Positions 33,141 to 45,245 of a stretch of 64,000 nt of DNA are shown in pieces (within the stretch, counting starts at the first letter, position 1; every line of letters begins with the position of its first letter). The notes under the pieces were generated by a model. The model was given only the letters and a program-made list of their open reading frames with translations. It was not told the origin of the DNA and made no database searches. Position numbers and translations under genes: made by a program. The stretch comes from Euryodendron excelsum. Its lineage: Eukaryota > Streptophyta > Magnoliopsida > Ericales > Pentaphylacaceae. The stretch lies in the NCBI GenBank assembly GCA_033060915.1, contig CM065393.1:5027001-5091000 (forward strand), in the 5' to 3' direction.

Positions 33141-35543
33141 CTAGGCCTTGGGTGTTTTGAACAGGGCTACACCTTTGGCCTGCGCCTCCCCCTTTTCTGG
33201 GGCCCTGGGATGGACTGCTTCCTTAGCTTAGCCATCACCCCTCTCTGAGGGCTTGGAAGGGATTGCAGCCTTGGGCTGACCATCACCCTTCTCTGAGGGC
33301 TTGGAAGGGATTGCAGCCTTGGGCTGACTACCACCCCTCTCTGAGGGCTTGGAGGGGATGACAGCTTTAGGCTGGCCCTCACGTCTCTTTGAGGAGATGG
33401 GGGGAACTGTAGGCTTGGACTGGCCTTCACCGCCTTCTAGGCCTTTGGAAGAAGCTGCGACTTGGGTAGCCTGGGACTGGGCATCATCTTTGTCTGCCCC
33501 CTCCTTGTCTTGCACCCCGCCCTTCGACGTCGCATGGGAGACAGCATCATCTTCGTCCTCCGGTTCGACCATGGAAAGGTCCATGCCAGGGTAAGCCCGA
33601 GCAACCAGAGTTTTGGCTTTCTCGAAGCCATCCAGGTAGATTTTGGCAAAGGCCATCTAGCACTCTGCCCCCTGTATGTTTGCCCATTTCGCCGCCTTCT
33701 TCGCCTCCATTAGCTCCGCAGGAAACCCTACAATCTGGTCCTGGGCAACCTTCAGGGCAGCCTTCTCTGCTGCTAGCGTTTCCCATCAGACCTCTTTCTG
33801 GCCCTTCTCCTTCTGGAGATCCACCCTCAGTCTCGCCTGCTCGTTCTCGAGCTCCTTCATCTTCTCCAAGGCAGTGCTCAGCTCAGCCCAGAGTTGTTCC
33901 GAAACCTTTGCCTCCTCAGCAAAGGACCTCCCAAAATTCGCTGACCGGGCGGCCAGCGTCACCACCCTAGCAGCAGCCTGAGCAGGAAACGACACGACTA
34001 GGAAAACGCTTAGCATTCTAAAATAATAGGGTAACGAAAATCAAAGTACCCAGCACAAGGCAGTATTGCCATACCTTCAGCAAGTCTTGGCAGGCCTCCT
34101 TCGCCAACGTCTGGAACGCCATCACACCCAACCTGCTGATGTCCACAGCAGGGATGGCGCTCTTCAGCTCCTCATCGCCTCGCCAGCGCTCCCAAAAACC
34201 GAGGTCGAGTCAGGCGCGTCCCCCCGAGGAAGAGTAGGGGCACGGCAGGTGGTGGCGGTACGACCTTAACGAGGGGAGTGCCGCCTCGCTGCGGAGCATC
34301 ATCCTCCACGATTATCGCTTTCCCCCCACTCCCTTCAGTTAAGGCTGGAGCAAAGGCCTTCTGACTAGACCCCAGTTTGAACCTTTTGATTGGGGTTGGA
34401 GGGTCAGCCCCCACGTTCAGCTTTGCTCTCTTCAAGAAGCTCTGGTTTAGCGCCATCTCTTCCTCCTCGTCCTCAGGAACGTCTACCCCCTGATCTGCAA
34501 AAGCCACAGAGCATGGATGTCAGAGCTTGACAGACCACATTTATCTACAAGATATCAAGTACTCACTTCTTGCTCGTTCTGCCCTTAGAGCGAAATCTGT
34601 AGGCTCAAGGCCCAACAAGAACATACCCAAGTTTTTCACATTCACCAGGGCATAGGCATTAGTAACGCCATGCTCGACAGCTTGATCTATCTTCCCCTTC
34701 AACTCCTCGCTTAACGTAGGGGCAGCCCGGGCTAAAAGCAAACAACCTACGTCAGTGCTCTGCAGACCTACAAATCTAACAAGAAAATAAAGGCAAAGCA
34801 CCGGGATTAGAGAGCGTACCCTTCCTATAAGGCCTCCCCCAAACGTGAGGAATTCGAACGAACTTCTCGCCCACTGGTTCCTAGAGTTGACTCTCCCAGC
34901 CTTCACCATATATAAAGAAGAACTTGTCCTTCCACCATTTGTGGGACAAGGGCAAATCCTTCACTAATACCATGCCCTTATTCCTGGCGGAAAAGTACCA
35001 CCACCCACTCTCGGGCTCCGCCATCTTGTAGCAGTGTAGGAACTCCCTCAACGTGAGGCTGTCCTTACCACCGTTACTTGCCTGCCACAACACCGCCAGC
35101 CCCACCAAAATCCTCCACGCATTCGGCATGAGCTGACCAAGCGCTAGCCCCAAAGTACCCAAAATCTCCCTGATGGGATTACGGACGGGGAATTTAAGCC
35201 CATTCACCAGGGCGGCCTCGTATACACAGATCTCCCCTGGCCGACCAGAGTAAGCCCACTCCCCCCTCTTAGGAATCCTGTAACGCAGCGAAGAGGGCAT
35301 TTGATATTCCTTCCAAATCCTCCTCATCCTCTTCTCCGTCATCATGGAGGATACCCCCTTCGCCACGAAGTTGAACTCCCTCACCCCCACCACTACCATC
35401 GCCCCAGCCCTAGGGTCTGTACTCCCTTCGGAGGCCCCAGACGGACCCACCGACGAACTGTCAGGGGCCCCAACCCTCACCCTCACCAGATCCTAAGAGG
35501 GGGTATTCTCAGAATCTAACGACTACGCCTCTCTCTCATCCAT
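33141..35543 (-). pseudogene. Antisense ORF of the Tat-like element (Transposase_28-type), spliceable
   Basis: A minus-strand gene lies between pol and the 3' LTR. The proposed start is 35543 (MDEREA), followed by two in-frame stops before the main block 35486-34881 (SSMMTEKRMRRIWKEYQMPSS, GEICVYEAALVNGLKFPV, LALGQLMPNAWRILVGL), which resembles Pfam's putative gypsy-type transposon family. Three GT-AG introns can be drawn: 34819-34732, 34566-34495 and 34074-33978. They join KIDQAVEHGVTNAYALVNVKNLG, ADQGVDVPEDEEEEMALN and a coiled-coil segment (LSTALEKMKELENEQARLRVDL). The C-terminus has 16-residue PSEKGDGQPKAAIPSK repeats and a stop at 33141; frameshifts occur in the last exon. Function in the family is unknown. 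Confidence 0.7.
33237..33400. repeat. 48-bp tandem repeat in the antisense ORF
   Basis: Units containing CTCTGAGGGCTTGGAAGGGATTGC-type sequence recur near 33240, 33288 and 33336, encoding the Pro/Ser/Lys/Gly repeat at the antisense protein's C-terminus. Confidence 0.85.
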
Positions 35544-36080
35544 CGTCCTTATGACGTACCCCTTCCTCCCAAACTTGGCCACCGCCCCAGCCAGTTTTTC
35601 AACCTCCCACGACAATCGCCCCGGACAATCTACACCCCAAGTCGCCCAACAACCTAGGGCCACAACAAAAACACTTACCAACCCAACAAGAATCTTCGCA
35701 ACGGTCGCGAATCCACATGGCCCAGCAACAACGATGAAGAAAACCTCTGGAACGGTCCGAAAATCTGCAAGTATGGGAGCGTGGAAGCCAAAACTACTAT
35801 TGCCTAGGCTAAAACCCTCTTTTTCGAAATCAACGGATCAGATCACCCCACCCAGCCATGGATCCAACGGCTGGTAGTCCACGGGTCGCGTCACCCTTCG
35901 TCAACTAATCACCATATGCCGCGTGGCCAAATGTCAATCGACGCATTCAATCTTCACCAGCCTTATCATAAATGCGCCTACGGTGCAATAAATGCGTCAC
36001 ACCCCCACGAAGCGACGCCTCCCAACCTAGAGACGCCCTTTGACCCCACGCTCAGGGTCCTTAGAGGAATGGAGGGCTAT
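35544..36080. other. Untranslated sequence and polypurine tract before the 3' LTR
   Basis: It contains the probable promoter/leader of the antisense ORF on the minus strand and ends with AGAGGAATGGAGGGCTAT. This purine-rich tract is suitable for plus-strand priming and occurs just before TGATGGGG at 36081 and again before 36160. Confidence 0.6.
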
Positions 36081-36159
36081 TGATGGGGACTGAGGAGCTG
36101 ACCACAAATTCCTCTGACCACACCCCACGCTCGGGGTACTCAGAGGAATGGAGGGCTAT
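36081..36159 (+). repeat. Extra 79-bp copy of the LTR start
   Basis: The sequence repeats the first 79 bp of the LTR, including TGATGGGGAC, CACACCCCACGCTC and the polypurine end. With the LTR's own two starts, three tandem copies lie at 36081, 36160 and 36239, against two in the 5' LTR. Confidence 0.85.
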
Positions 36160-36895
36160 TGATGGGGGCCGAGGAGCTGATCATGAATTCCCCTAACCAC
36201 ACCCCACGCTCGGGGTACTTAGAGGAATGGAGGGCTACTGATGGGGACCAACCAGGGACACCCTCAACATCCCGACCAGGAGAAAGCATCACGACATGAG
36301 GATCGACCCTGAGAGGTCCAGCTAGCCGGGGCCTGATCAGGAAGTGACCGACCAGCCCCTGGCTGACCAAGACCGAGTGGGCCACACCCGAACAGGTCCT
36401 GCGAGATGGGACCTGTCATTCGTCCCACCTCTCACGCCAGCGAAAGCTATCATGGACAACCCAATCATGATAATGTGTTCCCGTCTCCAAGACTTCGCGT
36501 GGAGGTAGTCACCTCACTCACCCTGACATACGCCTAAGGGAGCGCCATGTCTTGAGGATTGGACAACCACTCCTCTCACTACCCTGCCACCAGTCAGGAC
36601 CCCCAATGCCAGGCTGCCACGTGGACAGACAGCCATCTCCCACCTTCTCCATGCATGCAACGACCCTCTAGGGCTACGAGGGTGCCTGCCAATATAAAAT
36701 AAAAGATCATTTTCCCTAAGGAGGTACGCAAACAGAAAACTCTAAACAAAAAACTCTGCTAATCTCTCTAGAAATCTAATTTAGGCATCGGAGTGCCATT
36801 GGCAGGCATCACACTGGTGCCCTTCACTCTTTTTCCTTCTCGATTACATTGGAGCCGATCGTTGCCGACCTAAAAACCGACTTACTGCATCATCA
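36160..36895 (+). repeat. 3' LTR of the Tat-like gypsy element (736 bp)
   Basis: Co-linear with the 5' LTR from TGATGGGGGCC to TGCATCATCA. A TATA-like TATAAAAT lies at 36693-36700. It is followed by CTCAG, the presumed target duplication of CCCAG at 25945-25949. Confidence 0.9.
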
Positions 36896-36965
36896 CTCAG
36901 GTTGGTTTCAGATTGAATAATATGGGTGAATTGATGGATGGTCTCCATAGAAACAGATTAGGGTT

Positions 36966-36969
36966 TTAG

Positions 36970-37048
<79 letters not shown>
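36966..37048. repeat. (AT)n(GA)n microsatellite in the hAT-like element
   Basis: An uninterrupted AT run at about 36971-36993 is followed by a GA run to 37048. Confidence 0.95.
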
Positions 37049-37049
<1 letters not shown>

Positions 37050-37532
37050 GATGGGTCTCTGTTTGAAAGAGGAGAAATTTCATGGAAGTTGAAAAAGTTA
37101 TGGAATGTCCTATTTTTGGGCGGAGGTCATACCTCATAATGACTCTTGCGTCATTGGTTCATTAACTCAAAGGTCCTTCAAATCTATCTCATGGGCACTT
37201 TCTAAAGCATAAAAATAAATCTATCTCATGGGCTGCGGGGCTTTTAACAAATATATTATTACGTGTGAGATAAATGTATAGAAATATCAACATAATGTTA
37301 TTCCTCTACAAATATATGATGTTTATTTGTTTGGTTTGTTATAATTTAGTCTTTGGTAAATTTATTGTAATTATAATACTTATTTTTATTTACTTGTTTA
37401 TAATTTTAAAATATTTATGACATATTAATAATGTCACGGTTTAATTTCGATTGAACCGATGATGATTAAACCATTGACCTGTGACCCGATCACTTTTTCG
37501 GTTTACTCAATAATCTCATTTTCAAAACATTG

Positions 37533-38735
37533 TTTACAAGAAGAAATTGCTTCAAGAATTTCCTTTTCTTCAAAGGGCTTCTCCAATTCCTACCTGCTAA
37601 CCCACACAATTTCTTTCTCAGGTCCCCTTCCAACTGTAGTCTAAGGGTCATTGGTTCCTAAAAAGCATTTTCGAAGTACCTAAAAATCTCCTCCTTGATC
37701 AATATAGGTTCTACCACTACAGTACCATCCTCAGACACTTGCCCAATGAAATTCCTTCTTTGTTTCACCCTCATCGTTGTATGAAAGAATATGTTGTTAC
37801 CATCACCTTTTTTTAGCCATGTCCTTTTGGATCTCTGTCTCTCATTAGATTCCTATCTAAGACAGCATAATGTCATCTTGCTTTTTAGATCTCTTCTTTC
37901 CGGCATCAATGCTTGCTGGTAGCCTTGATATTCCATTTCAATATCAATCCTTTGTAAATCTATTTCCATTTCCTTCATTTTCCAGCTCCAATATGCAGAC
38001 ATCTCTCTTTTCCAATCCTTAATTCTTGCTTTGATTTCCTGCAGTTTCTTAAGTAGAACAAAGGCCCCCCAACCTTGAGCTCTTGACTCCTTCCACTGAT
38101 GTTCAACCGAAGCTAAAAATTCAACCATTTTGAACCATGAATCAAAGGTTCTAAATGGTTTAGGGCCCAATTCCTCTCCTCATCTGATAACAGAATAGCA
38201 CAATGATCTGAAAAGGCCCTCTGCATACTCCATTGCACACATTTGAATTTCACATACCACTCAGAACAACATAAAAACCTATCCAATCTGCTTCAAATTT
38301 CATTTTCTTGCATATTGGACCAAGTGAACCTCCTCCCTAACATTGATGTATTCACTATGCCCATGTTGCTCGCAAAGTCTCTGAAATCCTTCATTCCTAC
38401 AGTCATTCTGGCACATGATGATCTCTCCCCAAATCTCAATCTCATTGAAATACCCACCTATGCAAATAGGAATGTTAGCTTGTGCCTTTAAGTCAATCAA
38501 TTTGATCCATACCTCCCTATGCTCCTCTTCGTTTTTAGGTCCATAAACATTAACAAAAGTGCAATGGTAACCACCCCTAAGCTTTCCTATCAGAAAAATA
38601 AAATTTTTGTCAATGATCTTGTGACTTAAAGTGAAGAAATCATTGCACCAAATAGTTAAACCTCAACTCATGCCCTTTTCGCTCCGATTCTTTTCTTTAT
38701 AATGCATAGCAAGGTACAAATTACTCTCTTTTCTT
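37533..38735 (-). mobile_element. L1-type LINE copy B, 5' segment (endonuclease side)
   Basis: The LINE resumes after the duplicated TTTACAAG (37533-37540). On the minus strand, from about 38735, fragments read HYKEKNRSEKGMS, FVNVYGPKNEEEHREVWIKLIDLKAQANIPICIGGYFNEI and then FQRLCEQHGHSEYINV. This is the apurinic-like endonuclease domain, with the usual GGDFNE changed to GGYFNE. The linker to RT is at 38170-37853 (FDSWFKMVEFLASVE, MPERRDLKSKMT). Similarity ends at about 38735, so the copy is 5'-truncated within the endonuclease. Confidence 0.85.
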
Positions 38736-39432
38736 TTTAGGGTAAAAGCATAACAAAAATACTATAGTTATTTTTTTTATGTAATTATACTTTATCTCCT
38801 TTTAGTTTGATAAAAAATCAGATGATTCCTTACTATTTTAAAGTAAACACATAACTCCTTTATGGTTTGAACTTTATTTGTAAAATATATAGAACCATGA
38901 AATATTTTATAAATGACAAAAATACTCATACGACGACAACTCTTTATTTTGATATAAAGTGGTAAAATCGTCTTTTTGATATTCTATTTTAAAAAGATTA
39001 AATGATAAAAATACTCCTATAACATAATTATTGTTAATTTTAATGATTTTCATTTATTTTATAGTTAAGTCCAAACTACATGGGCCTATGTGTTTACTTT
39101 TAAATATGAATGAGTTATTTATTTTTGCTCAAATCACAAGTAAATAAAATATAATTACTTTTTTTTTTCTTGTAGCATTTTCTTATCTACTGGGCAAAGA
39201 GATGTGAGACTCAAATCTAATCTAATACGTATATCTATATATCTATAAATAAAAATAATATTTGTCCAAACTAAATTATACTCTATCTCGTGGGTGGTCA
39301 CCGTGTGACACTCTATACATTTCTTATGCTTTTGCCGTCACTTGGAGTTATTGAATATTAAGTTATTACTCCATATTTTTGTGACAATTACAATGACCTT
39401 CGTTGCTTTTTATTAACTGTCATTGTGTGCTA
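38736..39432. other. AT-rich stretch, possible MITE
   Basis: Sequence near 38750 (AAAGCATAACAAAAATAC...GTAATTATACTTTAT) and the complement of sequence near 39180-39140 (AATGCTACAAGAAAAA...GTAATTATATTTTAT) form an imperfect terminal inverted repeat of about 50 bp. I could not define a duplication, so the MITE call is tentative. No ORF is recognised. Confidence 0.35.
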
Positions 39433-39880
39433 ATGTGAGGAAATATTTAATATAATGGTGATACCATATTATTTTATTAATGTGATATCATAAGTCAATC
39501 AAATCATGTTAAATTAACATGTTAAAATTCTAATTACCATATCACATCATTGTTAGTGGGTTGTTGGAGAAAATCACTCCTTAATTTTAGGTGATTGGCT
39601 AAAACAAATGTATTTGGTATGATTTAATTGGTTTGTAGTATCATATCAGCAAAACAACATGATATTACCATTGCATTGAATATTTTCTCGTGTTCATGCT
39701 ATAAATTTACTAAATACCTATTTATCCTTACTAAAATTTATAAAACCCTAAATTCAGTCACAATAACAAAAAATGCATGTTTTGAAATTTATCTCATTTC
39801 GGCATGATGTAATTAACTTGTGATATTACTTTAGTAAAATAACATGGTATCACTATTGCATTAAATATTTTCTCCATCAT
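39433..39880. repeat. Fold-back repeat cluster (MITE-like), three arms
   Basis: The left arm (about 39433-39515) carries GAGGAAATATTTAATATAATGG and TACCATATTATTTTATTAA. Its inverted counterpart occurs twice on the right, at about 39612-39694 and 39798-39875. Arms match over about 75 bp. No ORF is present. Confidence 0.7.
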
Positions 39881-40428
39881 CACCTTCTTTTGAGATCAAA
39901 CACACTCACCAACCCCTTCCTCTAAGATAACACAATCACCATTCGCACAGATTGATCAAACAACACCGAATCAAACACCATCATGCCGCTCTCCTCCCCT
40001 ACTTGCACTGTCCTGCCACATACCCACCAGTCACCACCCCGTTGTGGTTGGAGATCAAATGAGACCATATTATACGTGTCACTAAAATTACATCTTTTTA
40101 TATTAAAATTTATTTATTTCTATATGAGAACAAACTCATTTATTTTCAAGAAAGTATCACGTGGTAGTTGAGTCGGTCTTATCTAAACCTTCATTCTTAT
40201 TTTAATAAAATGATGTTATACAAAAACCAATTTCTCAATTCGTGTTTTCACTCACAAGACAATATAATAGAGATCTTGATTCCACGGTAGGAATGGAGAG
40301 ATCTGTGTTCCAAATGGTAACTAGTGATTCCTACTCATGTTTATGAAACAAATATGAGAAAAAGACATGTTTATTGACTTTTACTATTCAGCTAAACTAT
40401 GTTGTGTTTGGATCCCGAATGTATTGTG
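39881..40428. other. Intergenic stretch, nothing recognised
   Basis: Short C-rich then AT-rich sequence; ends with TATTG, the target duplication of the composite LTR element. Confidence 0.5.
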
Positions 40429-42479
40429 TAAGCACCATATTTTTACCTACTCAGCAATCTTCGGTCCAAACTAGTTGTGTAGTAAAATGTCACAACACTA
40501 CCAAGTCTAAACTGGCTTTTTAAAAACTCCAGTCAAGATAAAACGGTCACTTTCTGGGCCTGCAGGGCTCAATTAAAGTCAAAATGACAAAAATGCCCTT
40601 ACACACTCTAGGCAGCTTTCCAAAACCAAGCGGTCTTTGAAACTAATCACCAACACCGTCAGAGTGATGAAAAGACTCACAAACTTTAACTGTTCACTTT
40701 TGGCTCTTTCTAGCCCGCCAATGTAAAATGTTCGTTATGCCTCTTGGCATCCGACAGATTCTTGAGATCATGTGATCTCTAGAACTAACGTCAACACCAT
40801 TAGAGTGGCGGAAGCACTCATAAATCATTAAGTTGCCTGAGTGGCAAGAAATCACTCATAAAACAGGTTGACACGGGTGTGGCGTAAACAACCCAGTGCC
40901 ACGCAATCGAAAATGCCCTTGGCCGTGGCATGTTTTTTGAAAAAAAGAGAGACCTTCGAAAACCAATTTTTCACAACTGTCGGAGTGATGGAAACACTTG
41001 TAAACCCAATTCAACACCGACTCCTGCTAGCTCGACACAGTAAAAAATGATTATTTTGTTCTCAAGCACTTTTTCACATCTCTGAGAAAGTACTAAGCCC
41101 TCGAGATAGTAAGTCTACCTTTCCAGGACTGTCCCTAGACAATTTGGCAAGTTCAGTATGCCATTCCAATCAACTCCGAACCCATTATGGTAATGCCTAG
41201 CCAACATGACCATTTTATCCTTGGAGCTCCGAGCACCCTTTCCAACCACATCGGCTCTAAGAATCAAATCAGAATTCTTTGGATACTTCAAAGAGGATCC
41301 CTATTCATTTTTAGGTGAGTCCCTTGAACCAAAACCCTCCTTAAGTCCACCAAAGTTTCACGAAGCGTGTCGTAGATGCTCTGTAAAAACTAAATTTTTC
41401 TTCAAATTCCCAATTAAAATGCATTGTCAAATGACTTGAAAAATGTATAAATCATAGAATTCCCAAAAGCCTTTTTAGGGGAATTTCCATCGACAAGGTT
41501 CGATAAAGATGATCGCTTCTCCAAGGCCACGATCACGTGGCGCAGAAACTGCTACTTTGAGAAACCAACAAAGCATCTCACAAACGCTCCCAAAAGCTTA
41601 TTTTTTAGCATGCTTCCCAAGGCTATATCTCTACCATCCAGAATCATCTGAAGCTCTTCAAGGGTTTCAGGTTCAAGAGAAACTGTAGAGGAACGTCGTA
41701 AACTCGACCGATTTTCCCGGATCTTTCCCAGATGGTAGAATACTAAGGTGAAGTGGCATAAAAGTTCCTGGTAGCGAAGCGTGTGCTACGTGCACATAAC
41801 TTTTGATCAAATCTGCCAAAACTTATCTTGTAGCCCAAGTCTGAATATTACAAGAGTGCGTTGTGACAGTCAACAAGTGGCCTAAGGTTGGCGCATGTAT
41901 GACACGCATATATGACATGCACAGCCTAAGGATTTTTTAACCTCTAAATATCAAGCCACCCCCAGCACAATTCAGAGACAAAAATAGTGAGCAAACTCTT
42001 CCAAAATAGCCCCAGAACCTCCGAAATTTCAAAAAGTCCAAGTCTTTCAAATATTCAAGCCTAGTCAAGCTTCTTTAAGCCTCTGCAAACTCAAGCTCCT
42101 TTAACCATGGTGGAATGAAGAAGTCTAAAGTCCAGAGGTAGATTCCTATTTAAGCTTATGCTACTCCTACTGCTCTCTTCTTCTTCTTAGCTCACTTGAG
42201 CTATTTTTCCATTTTAAACCCCACCTTCTACCCTCTCTTTTTACTTGCTTAAAACAAGTGGGCTCTTAGGCTATGCTTGGATGAAAGTTTGTGAGAATCA
42301 CCAGTTGAGGGACCTTTCACAACCTAGTTGAGCATAGTATGGCTCTGAGAGCCCCTTGCAATATGGTGAGGCCTAAATCTTGAATGTTCATGACCCTTAC
42401 ATCTTAGTTGTTATAATGTTCATGCTATGCTTACAATGGTTGCATTTGTGTGTTTAGAACTCCTTTTCAAGTTACCATT

Positions 42480-43500
42480 GATTTCATCTTTAAAGGCTTT
42501 CTAAAGTTCATGCCAAAATGGTTTTCAAAAAGTGTCCCTAAATTGGAGTTTCTGGAAATTTAAGCCAAAACCCTAGTTTTCCAAGCGTTAGGATATTTTC
42601 CAAAAGAACCTAATCTCTACCTTGCATTCATGTGGCTCTCTTGAGTTTTGCATAAAAATGGTTTTTAAATCCACCCTCTAAAGGGTTTTTCAAGTTTTGC
42701 TCTCTTAAATTTGCATAAAATGGTTTTCAAAACTACACTCTTTAAAAGAGGTTTTCATGATTTTCAAAGTTTTTAAAACAACCCTTGGGGAGGTTTTTAA
42801 TGTTTTTGCTCTCTTAAGTTTTAAGGTTGGAATGGTTCCAAGGAAGCTCTCTCTTGGGTGGTTTCCACAAAAACAACCATAGGAACCCTTGCTCACCAGA
42901 GTGGTTTTCAATGCCCCAAAAGTGTTTTTCTCAAAACATCAATTTTAAAAAAAAAAAATAGCTTCTAAAAGTTCACTCTCTTTAGTTTTCAAATCTAAGT
43001 AGTTTTTAAAACTACCTATTCTATATTGATTTTCAGAAGTTTTACTCTCTTGAGTTAGTAGTTGAAATGATTCCAAAGCAACCCTCTCTTGAGTGATTTC
43101 TAAATACAAACAATATTAACCTGATACTCACTTGAGTGGTTTTGATAAAATGGATTTCAAAAATCCACAACTCTCTTGAGTTGTTTTTTTTTTTTCAAAA
43201 GGTTTTACATAAAATAATGCTCTTCTAAACACTTCTTCAAGTTTTTCAAATAAAATTGTAAGATTTTTTACATGAAATCGTGGTTTTCAAAACACCTTTT
43301 CAAGTTTTATGCATAAAGCCACTTTTTTTCAACCTTCCAAAACCACTAGGTTCAAACCCTAGTTTAAAACCACCTTTTCAAAACCACTAGGTCCTAGTTC
43401 AAAATCACCCTTCCAAAACCACTAGGTTCAAATTCTATTTCAAAACCACTTTTTCAAAACACTAGGTTAATCCAACCCTAGTTGGCTAACTCTAGGACAC
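42480..43500. repeat. Low-complexity zone of LTR A
   Basis: Degenerate repeats of GGTTTTCAAAA, CTCTCTTGAGTT and later AAAACCACTAGGTT (43330-43470). No credible protein is encoded. Confidence 0.8.
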
Positions 43501-43506
43501 CTCTAA

Positions 43507-45008
43507 TGTAACACCCAGAAAATTTTTGGTGACCTTAGAATTATTTATCACTAGACCCACGGTGATCTTATGTGAAAAAAAGAAAAAGAAAAAGTAAAAA
43601 CCGTGTAAGTGTATTAAGTAATAACATATTTTAGGAATTAAAGTAAGTTAAGTTAGAGGAATGTCTTGTAATAAGGAGAATTTGCTAGCAGGAGTTTCAC
43701 TACGTGGACTTCAATTGGAGTATAAAAAAATTGGCTGTCAGCGTATGGCCTTTGTTCTTCATGCCCATTAATACGTGCAAGTAAGGTGTCAATCAACAAG
43801 ACTTTAAATTGATGTGTTGTTAAAATCTTAAGGTATTTTCTACATGCTAATGATAGCATATGACATATAGTCTAGCAGTTGTCAATTCCAGAGCTCCTCC
43901 ATTGGTTATAAATAGCTAGGCCATTTGGCCAATGTGTCTCACACCTAGCTATAGCTATAGCTTCACATAGCATAGAAAGGGAGAGGGAGAGTTCGGGTGA
44001 GAGAAGAGAGTCGAGAGGGAGAGGAAGAAAAGGGAGGAAAGGAATAGAAAATTAAGGGAAAAAATTCTACCAATTTGGTTTTAGTTTATGTAAAATTATT
44101 TGGAGAGCTATGGTGATCCCTGCAAAATTGGTGAAACTCACTTGAGGTAATCGGGTTATATACAATATGCTCATTTATAAATCTATTTGCAAAGAGTTTA
44201 TTCTTATTATTCCTGAATTGTATTCTTGTTGAATATTTGTAGTCGTTGTTTAATTCCCTAATTACATTTATTATTAGATCTACTAAATCTCTTTCGGCAC
44301 ATCCTTGATTATCGTGATAATTGATAAACTCATTGATAAAATTATTTTTAAATAAAAATTGCTAGGTTATGTTTTGGCTGATGTTCCGTAAAACTAATTA
44401 GTATATGCACAAACGCACCTGTTGGCCTATTGTTGGAAATTGGTTATGAAATGGTGACCTTACGGGGTGTTGGTTATGGACTTTAGAATTGTTACGTGAC
44501 ACGAGTAGCATTTGACATGGTACTGAGAAGGGTTAAGTATTGGGCCCAATAAAAATATTGGATTGATTATTATCAGCGTGGTTTTCTGTAACTTCGATTG
44601 GCTTATGATATATAATATTATTTTTAATTTGAACGGTTGAGCTGATTTATTCATTAAGCTTCATTTTAAATATCTTGACCTGAGCATTTGTACTTATGTG
44701 TATTGTATAGTTTTTGATTAAATTTTATTTTTCAGGTGGAAGCATATAAGGTGCTGGTGGAATATTGTTTTGAGCATATGAAGAGATATCTTTATTTGAG
44801 AAACATTATTGTTGGTAGTTTTGTATCTTGGAGCTTAGGAAGAATTAGTATTATTTTTATTTTTTTGAGTTATTTGAAATTGTAATATTATCTGAAGAAT
44901 AAATTTGGGAGTCATTTATAGTGATATATTTGGAGTTGCAATGTGATGAAATCTTATTTAATGTTATTTATTTTATTTATTAACGGTCTGAAATGTCAAG
45001 TTGTCACA
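43507..45008 (+). mobile_element. Solo LTR of a Ty3/gypsy element (1502 bp)
   Basis: Starts TGTAACACCC and ends AGTTGTCACA, a terminal pair typical of plant gypsy LTRs. It is flanked by TCTAA (43502-43506) and TCCAA (45009-45013), a 5-bp duplication with one mismatch. A core promoter TTATAAATA lies at 43906-43914, with GA-rich leader sequence from about 43977. No internal region is present, so it is a solo LTR left by LTR-LTR recombination, inserted into LTR A. Confidence 0.8.
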
Positions 45009-45013
45009 TCCAA

Positions 45014-45245
45014 ATCCTAGGTTAACTTAACCAAAATTAGTTAACCTTCGGTTAATCTAACTCTAGTTGTCTAACCTAGGTTAATCTAACCCAAGTTAGT
45101 TAACTCTAAGTCAATCTAACCCTAATTGTCTAAATCTAGGTTTATCTAACCCTAGTTTGTTAACCCTAGGTCATCCCAACCCTAGGTTAACCGAACCATA
45201 GTTAATTCTAGGCCATCATAACCCTAGTTACCCTAACCAATGTTA
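45014..45245. repeat. Degenerate TAACCCTAG repeat zone in LTR A
   Basis: About fifteen variants of the 9-12 bp motif CTAACCCTAGGTTA, some palindromic, occur in 230 bp. It resembles telomere repeats superficially but is irregular. Confidence 0.75.

Larger units (their letters stand above)
25950..36895 (+). mobile_element. Ty3/gypsy retrotransposon, Tat-like lineage, complete but mutated
   Basis: LTRs at 25950-26686 and 36160-36895 flank a primer-binding site, gag, protease, RT, RNase H, a second RNase H, integrase, a 60-bp tandem array and a minus-strand ORF. The 5-bp duplication is CCCAG on the left and CTCAG on the right (one mismatch). A second, aRNH-type RNase H between RNase H and integrase and an antisense ORF are traits known for the plant Tat lineage (Retand/Grande/RIRE2-like). 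The LTRs are very similar by eye, so the insertion is the youngest of this nest. About 17 stops and several frameshifts disable gag-pol. Confidence 0.92.
25464..37532. mobile_element. hAT-like non-autonomous transposon, carrying a nested gypsy element
   Basis: The left terminus CAATGTTTTAAAAATCAGA pairs with the right one, CAATGTTTTGAAAATGAGA on the minus strand. A perfect 8-bp duplication (TTTACAAG) flanks it, the length typical of hAT elements. Its own sequence is only 25464-25944 and 36901-37532 (about 1.1 kb) and has no transposase, so it is a MITE-like derivative. The subterminal zones are rich in AACCG/CGGTT motifs. A long (AT)n(GA)n microsatellite lies at 36971-37048. The rest is the gypsy element 25950-36895. 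Removing the insertion and one duplication restores the LINE reading through EAISSCKDNKAPGPN. Confidence 0.85.

Noticed and set aside
45014..45245. Interstitial telomere repeats
   Set aside because: The CCCTAG/CCCTAA motifs are irregular, mixed in orientation and lie inside an LTR; TTTAGGG arrays are absent.
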